Source: Agrobacterium sp. AGB01 (GTDB taxonomy: Bacteria > Pseudomonadota > Alphaproteobacteria > Rhizobiales > Rhizobiaceae). From it: a DNA stretch of 64,000 nt. This document shows positions 35,338-43,722 of the stretch, piece by piece. The stretch covers positions 1 through 64,000 of the forward strand of contig NZ_JACVAB010000005.1 in NCBI RefSeq assembly GCF_014851585.1, read 5' to 3'. A model generated the notes under the pieces. That model made no database searches. It had not been told where the DNA came from and saw only the letters and a program-made list of their open reading frames with translations. The translations under genes and the position numbers were made by a program. Position 1 is the stretch's first letter. Each line of letters opens with the position of its first letter.

Positions 35338-36135
35338 ATGCTTTCACGACTATTCGCTCTTGCTATTCCTCTTTCTACGTCACTGGCGCTCGCATCGAGC
35401 GTTTGCGCGCAGGAACTTGCCTATGCTTCCAAACTTGTTTCGCCGGGAACGATCACCATTGCGACGACCGGAAATGCTCCTCCCATGACCACGATGGGTG
35501 GCGATGGTGCGCTTACCGGGTTCGACGTGGAGCTTTGCCGCACAGTGGCCAGCGGCCTGAAGCTGAAAACCGAGTTCGTGCGAGTCGATTTTGCCGCGAC
35601 AATCCCCGGCCTGAAAAGCGGGCGGTTCGACATGATCTGCTCTGCGACTGCCCGTACCTCACAGAGGCTCGCATCGCCCGATCTGTTCATGACCGAGCCG
35701 ACGGTGGAGAATTTTTCAACCCTGCTGGTCAAAGCTGAAGGTGCAACGATTGCTGCGGTCGGTGAAGCCAAAGGCAAAACCATCGGGGTCGTGCGTGGCG
35801 GTCAGGAAGGCAAGCTGCTGTCCGATTTATTCGGTGAAGACGTCACGGTCACGACGTATCCCGGGATTGCCGAGGAAATACTCGATCTAAAGAATGGTCG
35901 CATCGATGCCGTTGCGATTAACTACATCACCGCCAGCCATCATGTTCACCGTGATCCGGCGCTGAAGATTCTTGTACCCGGTTTCGAACGTGATGGCGTT
36001 TCTCCTTACACCCATGCATTGATCGTTAGCCGTAGTCAGCCAGAACTGCTGGAAGCGGTGAATGGTGAACTGGCGCGACTGAAACAGAGTGGTGAACTCG
36101 CCAAGCTCCAAGAGACCTGGATTGGTCGTAACTGA
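35338..36135 (+). CDS. Amino-acid-type ABC transporter substrate-binding protein
   Basis: 265 residues: signal peptide MLSRLFALAIPLSTSLALAS cleaved near VCAQE, then a family-3 binding fold with GTITIATTGNAPPMTTMGGD, GFDVELCRTVASGLKLKTEF, DMICSATARTSQR and KGKTIGVVRGGQEGKLLSDL. First gene of a long operon. Family-3 proteins bind polar amino acids, opines or similar small molecules. The usual P-x-x-F after the first strand is replaced by 'GNAPPMTT', which may signal an atypical ligand. Confidence 0.93.
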   Translation: MLSRLFALAIPLSTSLALASSVCAQELAYASKLVSPGTITIATTGNAPPMTTMGGDGALTGFDVELCRTVASGLKLKTEFVRVDFAATIPGLKSGRFDMICSATARTSQRLASPDLFMTEPTVENFSTLLVKAEGATIAAVGEAKGKTIGVVRGGQEGKLLSDLFGEDVTVTTYPGIAEEILDLKNGRIDAVAINYITASHHVHRDPALKILVPGFERDGVSPYTHALIVSRSQPELLEAVNGELARLKQSGELAKLQETWIGRN

Positions 36136-36150
36136 TAGCGGGCAGCGATC

Positions 36151-36798
36151 ATGGATTTCGGTTTTCTCGTTGAGAGCCTGCCCATCCTTTTGCGGGCAGC
36201 CTGGACAACTGCGTGGCTGACAGCAGCTACGCTCGTCTTGTCCACGATCGTCGCTCTGCCTCTTGCCGTATGCGGTCTTCGCAGACCCGGACCGTTGTCG
36301 TGCGTCATTCAGGCCTGCAGCACACTGATGCGTTCCGTGCCGACACTCGTGATCCTGTTTCTGGTCTATTACGGCCTGCCGGAGATTGGAATTGTTCTAC
36401 CAGCGCTGGTCACAGCACTGGCAGGACTTATGCTTTCGGCGGTTGCCTATACGATGGAAATATTCCGGTCAGGATTGAAATCGGTCGATCCCGGGCAATA
36501 CGAGGCAGCAAGTGCGCTTGGTATTCCTGCATGGAGGGTATGGGTTTGGATCATCTATCCTCAGGCATTGCCTGTTGTCGTTCCCACATGGCTTTCGAAC
36601 GCAACGCTAATCCTGAAGGGTACATCGGTCGCCTCGATCATCACAATCCCCGAACTCACAGCCAAGGCCAACGAACTGGTCGCCGAGAGCTACCGGCCAT
36701 TTGAAATCCTGCTATCGACTGCCGCAATCTATATCCTGCTTGGTGGTCTTCTTTCCCTAATTGCACGGGCCTCCGTGCGCCGATGGAGTCCAAAATGA
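36151..36798 (+). CDS. Amino-acid-type ABC transporter permease (HisM/GlnP type)
   Basis: 215 residues, five or so helices, MDFGFLVESLPILLRAAWTT opening, and the transport-loop motif YEAASALGIPAWRVWVWIIY followed by PQALPVVVPTWLSNATLILK. It belongs to the polar amino acid permease group. Its stop overlaps the start of the AroM-like gene (ATGA). Confidence 0.94.
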   Translation: MDFGFLVESLPILLRAAWTTAWLTAATLVLSTIVALPLAVCGLRRPGPLSCVIQACSTLMRSVPTLVILFLVYYGLPEIGIVLPALVTALAGLMLSAVAYTMEIFRSGLKSVDPGQYEAASALGIPAWRVWVWIIYPQALPVVVPTWLSNATLILKGTSVASIITIPELTAKANELVAESYRPFEILLSTAAIYILLGGLLSLIARASVRRWSPK

Positions 36799-37574
36799 GC
36801 GCCAGCCAACCGAATCAACCGAAAATAGGTTTCGTTAGTCTCGGGCAGGGGCCGCGTCTTGATCTGGACAGCTATCATCAACGCCTGCTGAAGCAGACGG
36901 GTATCAAGGCACACGTCATTTGGCGACATGTCCTTGATGGGCTTTCTCACGAGGCGCTGGCGTCTATGGCTGCGAAAGATGGCATGCCTGCTATTCGCTC
37001 CAATCTGCGTCAGTCGGGTGAGCATAGCGCTCTAGGCCCGGGTTGGACTGCGCGTTGGTTTGACCGTGACAGTTTCATACCGCTGGTCCAGGAAGCCATC
37101 GATGATCTGGAAGTGAAAGACGGTGTTGATCTGACCATCATTTGTGCTGCCGAGGAGTTTCCTGCTTCAAGCTTCCGATCAAACCGTCCGGTTGTCTTGC
37201 CAAGCATTGCGATGGCTGCTTATGCGCAATTGCTGGCAAACACCAAACCAACTGCAACTTTAGGACTTCTTGTTTACGGAGACCGCCAACGCCAGCAACA
37301 ACAGGATGGATGGGCAGCCAAGACTTGGGCAGGCGACCTTAATCTCGTCTTTTGCGGTCATGGCAACGACCTCAACGCTGCTGCTGAAGAATTCCGGTCC
37401 ACCATACCTGACCTGATCCTGGTCTGGGCTTATGGCGCCGGTGTCGGGCAAGGAGAAGACGGTGCTGAAAGTCTCTCGCTGAAACTCGGCGTTCCCGTTA
37501 TTTCGGCAGCAGTTGCGTCGGTTTCAATGGCCGCAAAATTGCTTTCCAGCGCGAGCGAGAAGGTCAGCTCATGA
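36795..37574 (+). CDS. AroM-like protein inserted in an ABC operon
   Basis: 259 residues from ATG 36795, overlapped at both ends by permease genes (ATGA overlaps). The opening PKIGFVSLGQGPRLDLDSYH, the HVLDGLSHEALASMA step, DLTIICAAEEFPASSFRSNR and a C-terminal LILVWAYGAG and GVPVISAAVASVSMAAKLL match the AroM family in order. AroM proteins are related to Asp/Glu racemase and hydantoin racemase folds and have no proven reaction. A racemase or decarboxylase-like step on the imported compound would suit the position. The assignment is from pattern memory and moderate. Confidence 0.65.
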   Translation: MSASQPNQPKIGFVSLGQGPRLDLDSYHQRLLKQTGIKAHVIWRHVLDGLSHEALASMAAKDGMPAIRSNLRQSGEHSALGPGWTARWFDRDSFIPLVQEAIDDLEVKDGVDLTIICAAEEFPASSFRSNRPVVLPSIAMAAYAQLLANTKPTATLGLLVYGDRQRQQQQDGWAAKTWAGDLNLVFCGHGNDLNAAAEEFRSTIPDLILVWAYGAGVGQGEDGAESLSLKLGVPVISAAVASVSMAAKLLSSASEKVSS

Positions 37575-38224
37575 TCGCTATATGGTCAACAGTTCTCAAT
37601 CTTGCACCATCAGTGGCGAGTGCAACACTAGATGCCTTGTTTCTCTTGGTGACAACCGTATTTCTGTCAAGCTTTCTGGCTGTCTGGTTGACGGTTGCGG
37701 ATATTGCTGCGCCGAAAGCCCTGCGCCTTTTTATTAGGCTCTACAGCTGGCTTGCACAAACTACGCCACCACTCATCCTGCTGTTTCTGGCGTTTTATGG
37801 ATCGACCGCATTTGGATGGTTTATCTCGCCAATGACGGCTGCTGTCATTGCCTTCGTGCTTTTTGCGACAGCCTATTATTTCGAGATATTTCGAGCGAGT
37901 TATAACGGCGTTCCGCAGGACCAGTTCGAAGCTGCATATGCGCTTGGCATTCCCCCGCTAAGCTTTGCCATAAAGGTAATAATTCCCCAGGTCGTCAGGA
38001 TTGCCGCCGCACCGTTTATCGGGCGGACGACCGTTCTGTTCAAGGAGACCTCACTGGCGTCGGCGATATCGGTAAGCGAAATCATGAGCACTACCAGTGC
38101 CTTCATCTACTCGGGAGAGAACCCTTTGCTAATGGTCGCTGTCGCGGGTGCAATCTACGCGATTATCAACACATTCCTGATCACAATTGAAAAACGCTGT
38201 ACTCGAAGGATGGCAATCGCATGA
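37571..38224 (+). CDS. Second amino-acid-type ABC transporter permease
   Basis: 217 residues; start overlaps the AroM-like stop (ATGA). Contains the loop motif FEAAYALGIPPLSFAIKVII followed by PQVVRIAAAPFIGRTTVLFK. With the first permease it makes a two-permease importer of the HisQM/ArtQM layout, although the two genes are separated by the AroM-like gene. Its end again overlaps the ATPase gene. Confidence 0.93.
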   Translation: MIAIWSTVLNLAPSVASATLDALFLLVTTVFLSSFLAVWLTVADIAAPKALRLFIRLYSWLAQTTPPLILLFLAFYGSTAFGWFISPMTAAVIAFVLFATAYYFEIFRASYNGVPQDQFEAAYALGIPPLSFAIKVIIPQVVRIAAAPFIGRTTVLFKETSLASAISVSEIMSTTSAFIYSGENPLLMVAVAGAIYAIINTFLITIEKRCTRRMAIA

Positions 38225-39036
38225 GTTCTGTTCACGCAATCGCACATTCTTACACACCACGCTGGCCAGAAAAACCGGACGCTGTTCATGCTGTCGAGTT
38301 GCGCGGTGTCGGGCTTTCAATTGGCGATCAGGGCATTTTGAACAATATCGATCTTGCCATTCGCAAGGCGACGACCACGGCGATCATTGGTCCCAGCGGA
38401 TCAGGCAAAACCACTCTCCTGCGTTGCATCAACTATCTTGCACGGCCAACGGCAGGTGAGGTCTGGGTTGGTGGACAGCTTGTGGGACATCGTGAGCGCA
38501 ATAACAGGCTTGTTCCTGCTGGTGAGAGATTATTGCGCCACCACCGGCGACAGACAGGAATGGTTTTTCAGAAATTCAACCTGTTCCGTAACATGAGCAT
38601 TCTTGAGAATGTCGCTTTTGCTCCTGTATCTTCGGGTATTTGCACCCGTGAGGAAGCCAACGATCGAGCGCGGCGTCTTGTTGCCCGCGTTGGATTGGCG
38701 CACAAGCTGGACAGCTTGCCTGAACAGTTATCCGGTGGCCAGCAACAACGCATAGCCATTGCTCGTGCTCTTGCGATGGAGCCGAAGGTCATGCTCTTCG
38801 ACGAGGCAACATCGGCCCTCGATCCAGAATTATCGCGAGAGGTTCTTCATCTTATGCAGGAGCTTGCAGAAGAGGGGATGACGATGATTGTTGTCACCCA
38901 CGAAATGAGTTTTGCCCGCAACGTTGCCCACGAGGTGGTCTTCATGGAAAACGGTTCGATTTACGCCAAGGCACCGCCGGCTGAATTGTTTTCCGACCTT
39001 GCGCCGGAAAGGGTGCAAACGTTCCTTGCCGCATGA
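38221..39036 (+). CDS. Amino-acid-type ABC transporter ATPase (GlnQ/HisP type)
   Basis: 271 residues: Walker A IIGPSGSGKTTLLRCINYLA, Q-loop TGMVFQKFNLFRNMSILENV, signature EQLSGGQQQRIAIARAL, Walker B VMLFDEATSALDPEL and H-loop VVTHEMSFARNV, all typical for polar amino acid ATPases. A longer N-terminal lead (about 25 residues before the first strand) than usual is present. It energises the importer formed by the 36151 and 37571 permeases. Confidence 0.95.
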   Translation: MSSVHAIAHSYTPRWPEKPDAVHAVELRGVGLSIGDQGILNNIDLAIRKATTTAIIGPSGSGKTTLLRCINYLARPTAGEVWVGGQLVGHRERNNRLVPAGERLLRHHRRQTGMVFQKFNLFRNMSILENVAFAPVSSGICTREEANDRARRLVARVGLAHKLDSLPEQLSGGQQQRIAIARALAMEPKVMLFDEATSALDPELSREVLHLMQELAEEGMTMIVVTHEMSFARNVAHEVVFMENGSIYAKAPPAELFSDLAPERVQTFLAA

Positions 39037-39082
39037 TTGTGCTTTTTTAAGATCAATCTCCACCCAATGAAAGAATGGAAAC

Positions 39083-40444
39083 ATGACATTTTCTCTCGTT
39101 ATCCGTGGCACTGCAGTTTTGCCTGATGGTCTGCTTGAGCATGGATGGGTCGGTATACGCGATGGGAAGATCGCTGCACTTGGAACGGGCGAGGTGCCCG
39201 CGAGCGACGAGGTTTTCGACGCTGGTGACGATCTGATCATACCGGGCGTCATCGACGGTCAGACGCACGCCTGCAGTTATGGCGGCCTGCCGGGCATTGC
39301 CTCTACGACTCGGTCTGCTGTCGCGGGTGGCATCACCACGATAGTCGACATGCCCTATGACAATCCCGATCCGCTCAACTCGCTGGCAACGCTCAACGCC
39401 AAGATTGCCGCTATTGGCAAGCATGCCCACTCCAATGTCGCGCTGTATGGCACCGTCATGCCGGGCCAGTCGACAGATGAGATCGCCGGTCTGATTGCGG
39501 GTGGCGTTGTGGCCTTCAAGATTTCGACCTTTGAAAGCAGCCCGACTCGCTTTCCGCGTATATCTTCAAACCAGACGTTGGAAATTTTCAACGCGCTTGC
39601 GGATACTGACATTCCGCTTGGTGTCCACAATGAAGACCAGGAAATCGTGCGTGCGCACATCGCCGCAGCCAAGGCTGCAGGCCGTGATGGCATCGAGGCT
39701 CACTCGGAAAGCCGACCCGTGGCAGCCGAGATGGCGGCCACAGCGCAGTTCCTTGAGCTCGGTGCCGCCGCTGCTGCCCATGCGCACATCGTGCATTTGA
39801 CAACGACACGCGGGTTCGACATCGTCGAGAACTACCTCTCTGATGGTTACCGTTCAACCGGCGAACTGTGCGTGCATTATCTCTGGTTCGACCCTGACGC
39901 CGACGGCGCGGAACTGGGCGCTAAGATGAAGGTCAACCCGCCGATCCGCCCCGGTCAGATCGAAGCCTTGTGGGGCGACGTTATCTCCGGCCGGGTGGCT
40001 TTCGTCAGTTCGGATCATTCCTCCTGGCCGATCGACAACAAGTTCACACCATCGATCTTCGAGGCGGGCGCGGGCGTTCCCGGTCTTGAAACCCTGCTTC
40101 CGGCTTTCTTCACCGGTGCAGAACTGCGTGGCTATGATGCCGTCATGTTGACCGTCGAGCAACTGTGCGAACGCCCTGCCAAATTCTTTGGCCTGTGGCC
40201 CCAGAAAGGCTCCTTGAGCATTGGCGCTGATGCCGACATCGCCATTCTGAAGGCTGAAGCGCAAGTATGGGACGCCGCCAAGGCGCATGACGAGTTGAAC
40301 TGGAGCCCCTTCGACGGGCGTGAATTCTCCGTCAAGGTTTCGCGGACATATGTCGGCGGAAAGCTGGCCTTTGACGGTACAAACGTCGTCAACGCAGCCG
40401 GTGACGGGCAGTATGTCGCCCGCGGCACGTCCAGCTGGTTCTGA
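39083..40444 (+). CDS. Cyclic amidohydrolase (hydantoinase/dihydroorotase/allantoinase-like)
   Basis: 453 residues with the family layout: MTFSLVIRGTAVLPDGLLEH, the entry DLIIPGVIDGQTHACSYGGL, ITTIVDMPYDNPDPLNSLAT, the Lys that is carbamylated in relatives (VVAFKISTFES), the His in GVHNEDQEI and in AAHAHIVHLTTTRG, and the Asp in FVSSDHSSW. The first metal motif, normally H-x-H, is Q-T-H here. These enzymes open cyclic amide rings in the cytoplasm. Position after an amino-acid-type importer suggests opening of an imported hydantoin-, lactam- or imide-like ring. Confidence 0.9.
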   Translation: MTFSLVIRGTAVLPDGLLEHGWVGIRDGKIAALGTGEVPASDEVFDAGDDLIIPGVIDGQTHACSYGGLPGIASTTRSAVAGGITTIVDMPYDNPDPLNSLATLNAKIAAIGKHAHSNVALYGTVMPGQSTDEIAGLIAGGVVAFKISTFESSPTRFPRISSNQTLEIFNALADTDIPLGVHNEDQEIVRAHIAAAKAAGRDGIEAHSESRPVAAEMAATAQFLELGAAAAAHAHIVHLTTTRGFDIVENYLSDGYRSTGELCVHYLWFDPDADGAELGAKMKVNPPIRPGQIEALWGDVISGRVAFVSSDHSSWPIDNKFTPSIFEAGAGVPGLETLLPAFFTGAELRGYDAVMLTVEQLCERPAKFFGLWPQKGSLSIGADADIAILKAEAQVWDAAKAHDELNWSPFDGREFSVKVSRTYVGGKLAFDGTNVVNAAGDGQYVARGTSSWF

Positions 40445-40462
40445 CCTTCGGAGACAAAAGAT

Positions 40463-41389
40463 ATGACACTGATCAACAACGAGACATCGGGTGTCTTCGT
40501 GATTGCCTGCACACCGTTCACTGACAACGGCGCCATCGATGTGGCGAGCGTCGACAGAATGGTGGACTTCTATTACGACAAGGGCGCCGATGGTCTGACG
40601 ATCCTCGGCATGATGGGAGAAGCGCCGAAGCTGACACAGGCAGAATCCATCGATATCACCCGCCAGACGATTGCCCGTTCGGCCGACAAACAGGTGGTGG
40701 TCGGCGTTTCCGCACCGGGTCTGGCCGCGATCGGCGAACTGACCAAGGCGGTGATGGACATGGGCGCTGCCGGTGTCATGGTCGCACCGCCATCCAGCCT
40801 GCGCACCGACGAGCAGATCATCGGTTACTACCGCAACGTCATCGAGACCATCGGCACCGATGTCCCCGTCGTGCTGCAGGACTTCCCGTTGTCTACCGGC
40901 GTGCAAATCTCGTCGCGGACGCTTGGCATGATCCTGGAGGCGCATCCGAGCATCGTCATGCTCAAGCATGAAGATTGGCCGGGCCTGCAGAAGATCACCG
41001 ATCTGCGCGAGGCGGAAGCAAAGGGCCGTCGTCGCACCTCCATCCTGTGCGGCAATGCGGGCGTGTTCCTGCCGGAAGAAATGCAGCGCGGAGCCGATGG
41101 GGCGATGACCGGGTTTGCCTATCCGGAGATGATGGTCGAGGTCTGCCACCTTTGCGATGAAGGCAATCATGACAAAGCACAGGACCTGTTCGACGCTTAT
41201 CTTCCCTTGATGCGCTACGAACAGCAGCCGGGCCTTGGCCTTGCTATCCGCAAATATGTGCTGGCCAAACGCGGTGCCATCACCAGCGCTGCACAGCGCC
41301 GTCCCGGCGCTTCTCTCAATGCCAAGGCCATCGCTGAAGTCGAACGACTGATCGAGCGTCAGACACGCAAACTAGATGAACTGAAGTAA
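40463..41389 (+). CDS. Dihydrodipicolinate synthase / N-acetylneuraminate lyase-family aldolase
   Basis: 308 residues with the DapA-family barrel: SGVFVIACTPFTDNGAIDVA, GADGLTILGMMGEAPKLTQA (G-x-x-G-E) and the Schiff-base Lys in PSIVMLKHEDWPG. The usual Tyr of Y-N-x-P is changed to QDFPLS. It follows the amidohydrolase by 18 bases. Members cleave or make keto acids by aldol chemistry or dehydrate sugar acids; here it could cleave the ring-opened product. The substrate is not deducible. Confidence 0.92.
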   Translation: MTLINNETSGVFVIACTPFTDNGAIDVASVDRMVDFYYDKGADGLTILGMMGEAPKLTQAESIDITRQTIARSADKQVVVGVSAPGLAAIGELTKAVMDMGAAGVMVAPPSSLRTDEQIIGYYRNVIETIGTDVPVVLQDFPLSTGVQISSRTLGMILEAHPSIVMLKHEDWPGLQKITDLREAEAKGRRRTSILCGNAGVFLPEEMQRGADGAMTGFAYPEMMVEVCHLCDEGNHDKAQDLFDAYLPLMRYEQQPGLGLAIRKYVLAKRGAITSAAQRRPGASLNAKAIAEVERLIERQTRKLDELK

Positions 41390-41401
41390 GGCATCGATAC
41401 C

Positions 41402-42160
41402 ATGGACTTTATGATTTCCGGCAAGACCGCACTCGTTCTCGGTGCCAGCCGCGGCCTGGGGGCCGCCATCGCCAAGGGACTGACCGCAGAGGGCGTCAAA
41501 GTTTTTGCCGCTGCCCGTAATGTCTCGGCGATGGAGGAGACCGAGAGCTTCATTCCGATCAGCGTTGATCTTTCCGACGCCGCATCAGTGGCAGCGCTGA
41601 TCGCCACGATCAAGGCTGCCGGTGGCGTCGATATACTCGTCAACAACTCCGGTGGGCCGAAGGCTGGTCCTGCGGTCGGCCAGTCGAAAGACAGCTGGAC
41701 AAACGCGTTCGAAAGCATGGCGACTTCGATCTTCGCGGTCACCGATGCGATGCTTGAAGGCATGATCGACCGCAAGTGGGGCCGCATCATTACCATTGGG
41801 TCTTCCGGCGTTGTACAGCCCATACCCAACTTGGCGCTTTCCAATGGTGTGCGCGCCGCCGTGTCAGGCTGGTCGAAAACGCTGGCCGGTGAAGTTGCCC
41901 GTCACGGCATCACAGTCAACATGATCCTGCCCGGCCGGATCGACACCGACCGCGTGCGCGAACTGGATGCCGGCAGGGCCGAGAAGACCGCCAACACGGT
42001 GGAAGCCGTGCAGGAAGCATCGCGCGCCGAAATCCCGGCCGGTCGTTACGGAAAGCCGGAAGAATTCGCGGCCGTCGCGGTCTTCCTCGCCAGCGAACAT
42101 GCAAGTTATGTCACCGGCTCCGCCATCCGCGTTGATGGCGGAATGATTAGGGGTGCATGA
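41402..42160 (+). CDS. SDR-family oxidoreductase
   Basis: 252 residues; cofactor motif LVLGASRGLGAAIAKGLTAE, NNSGG for the usual NNAG, catalytic Ser in ITIGSSGVVQPIP and, in place of Tyr-x-x-x-Lys, LALSNGVRAAVSGWSKTLAG. The usual catalytic Tyr appears to be replaced (LSNGVRAAV), as in a known SDR subgroup with altered active sites (3-oxoacyl-reductase-like proteins with SN.VR). This may lower or shift activity. It closes the operon 13 bases after the lyase gene. Confidence 0.9.
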   Translation: MDFMISGKTALVLGASRGLGAAIAKGLTAEGVKVFAAARNVSAMEETESFIPISVDLSDAASVAALIATIKAAGGVDILVNNSGGPKAGPAVGQSKDSWTNAFESMATSIFAVTDAMLEGMIDRKWGRIITIGSSGVVQPIPNLALSNGVRAAVSGWSKTLAGEVARHGITVNMILPGRIDTDRVRELDAGRAEKTANTVEAVQEASRAEIPAGRYGKPEEFAAVAVFLASEHASYVTGSAIRVDGGMIRGA

Positions 42161-42292
42161 AGAGTGCTGGCTGAACGCCTTCATACTCAATGGTGCTGAT
42201 CGAGCGAAATTTCGAGCATTGCATAGTTCGCGGGGATTGAAGCTGGTCGCCATTCCGGTCAGAGCTGGATGTGCGCGCCCCCGCGCATACCA

Positions 42293-43456
42293 TCACGCCC
42301 AACCTTTCAAGGCTCTACCTGAGTAGTAGCTTGGCGTCGTCGCGCGATAGAGTGGAATGGTCGCGGCTCCTAAATGCGGTACTTCGCTTAACTCCGATTT
42401 GCGGATTTCCGGTGGCTCAACGAAAAAGTCCTCGCCGAGAGTTTCCAGCGATCCAAGCCTTTCGACAATTTCCGCTATGAGCCAGGCCGGCAACGACCCG
42501 CCAAAAACAATCGTGGAGGGATCGAGTGTTCTAGCAACAGTAAGCGCCAAGCTTCTAAGCTGATCCGTCGCGCGCTCCAACCACTGCATAACAATAGGGT
42601 GATCAGAATAACTTTCGTCAATGTCACAAAGACGATTGATCGTGACACCGCTGCTGTCCAGAAGATTGCAAAGATCCTGGCCTGAGGGGCGGTGATGTGA
42701 TTTGGGGAAAAGGCCGCCAAATTCTCCGGCATTTCGGTTGCTACCTCGATAGAGATGTCGCTGCACAACAACACCCCCTCCGATGCCATATGTCAGCCAG
42801 ATCATCGCGAAGTTTGCGAGGTTACGGCCAACACCGTAATAGAGTTCAGACAGTATCACAGCCTTACCGTCATTCTCGTGATGTACCGGGTAATCGAAGA
42901 ACGGCTGGAAATCCCTGTCAACGTCGACGTCATGCCAGCCAGTAAACTGAGGGATTTGAAAGACGTGGCCCGGGTTGCGAGAGAAATGGCCCGGAAATGA
43001 CAGGCCGCAACCAAGTATTCTCCGCTTGTCGACCTTTGATGCCGCGACAACCGCCCGTGTTGCTGGGGCTGCTATGTTCATAATGTGCCGGAAGCTGTGA
43101 TCGCTCAGATCTTCGCGAACCTCCGCCCTGATCTTGCCATTGAGATCCGCCACGCAGATCCTCAAATCATCCGGATTGAAGTAGACTCCAATAGTGAACA
43201 GGCCATCAGGAGCAAGCTCCAGAGCGGTTGAAGGTTTTCCCCGGCCGGAACCACCAGTCCGATTAGCCTCGGCTTCACGGATGAGACCTGCCTCCAGCAG
43301 GCTCGATGTCAGTCGTGTGAGGGTAGGAGCTGAAACGTCCATGTCCCGCGCGAGTTCAGTCCGCGACATGCCGCCGCGGCCGCGCAACATTTCGATCAAT
43401 CGACGTTCGTTATAGCCGAGGTTAATCAAATCTGTCCCCTGTCTCACATCTCTCAA
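42293..43456 (-). CDS. ROK-family transcriptional repressor (NagC/XylR type)
   Basis: 387 residues. N-terminal winged helix (NERRLIEMLRGRGGMSRTEL, ARDMDVSAPTLTRLTSSLLE) and ROK domain: GVYFNPDDLRICVADLNGKI, GCGLSFPGH, HHENDGKAVILSELYYGVG and YGIGGGVVVQ. Such proteins repress sugar genes until a sugar or sugar phosphate binds. The expected ROK zinc-binding Cys cluster is only partly kept (SSHHRPSGQDLCNL region). No ATG opens the frame; TTG 43456 or GTG 43447 must start it. It is divergent from the amino-sugar transport and catabolic genes. Confidence 0.9.
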   Translation of the reverse strand: MRDVRQGTDLINLGYNERRLIEMLRGRGGMSRTELARDMDVSAPTLTRLTSSLLEAGLIREAEANRTGGSGRGKPSTALELAPDGLFTIGVYFNPDDLRICVADLNGKIRAEVREDLSDHSFRHIMNIAAPATRAVVAASKVDKRRILGCGLSFPGHFSRNPGHVFQIPQFTGWHDVDVDRDFQPFFDYPVHHENDGKAVILSELYYGVGRNLANFAMIWLTYGIGGGVVVQRHLYRGSNRNAGEFGGLFPKSHHRPSGQDLCNLLDSSGVTINRLCDIDESYSDHPIVMQWLERATDQLRSLALTVARTLDPSTIVFGGSLPAWLIAEIVERLGSLETLGEDFFVEPPEIRKSELSEVPHLGAATIPLYRATTPSYYSGRALKGWA

Positions 43457-43546
43457 TTTGCATAGCTTAGTTCACTAGACGTAGCATCTGATTTCTTTTT
43501 GCCCCTGCGTGGACGCGCATGAATTCTGTGGGGTGGTCGGACTTTA

Positions 43547-43570
43547 AATAAGCAATAACAGTTACTTATT
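43547..43570. promoter_or_regulatory. Candidate ROK-repressor operator
   Basis: AATAAG (43547-43552) and CTTATT (43565-43570) form perfect arms, widened by AA and TT (AATAAGCAA / TTACTTATT). AT-rich dyads of this size are usual for NagC/XylR-type repressors. It lies in the divergent promoter region, 91 bases from the ROK start. TTGACT at 43600-43605 could be the -35 of the transporter promoter. Confidence 0.5.
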
Positions 43571-43611
43571 CAAATTATGATAGTTTTGCGAAATCAGTCT
43601 TGACTTATTTA

Positions 43612-43621
43612 ATTACGTAAT
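43612..43621. promoter_or_regulatory. Short palindrome ATTACGTAAT
   Basis: A perfect 10-base dyad just downstream of the TTGACT hexamer (43600-43605) in the divergent ROK / transporter region. It may be a second operator or chance in AT-rich DNA. Confidence 0.3.
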
Positions 43622-43722
43622 GAAAATTAATCGTAGCGCTGAATATGATTGATAGATCCAGGCAAACTGGACGCGGCAAATCGACATGCGCTTTCGGGAA
43701 CCAAAACAATCTGGAGGCCACA

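Noticed and set aside
39854..41170. A 438-residue open frame on the minus strand.
   Set aside because: It lies antisense to the amidohydrolase and DapA-like genes, which have full family motifs. Its translation is His/Arg-rich with no family pattern, typical of a shadow frame in GC-rich DNA.
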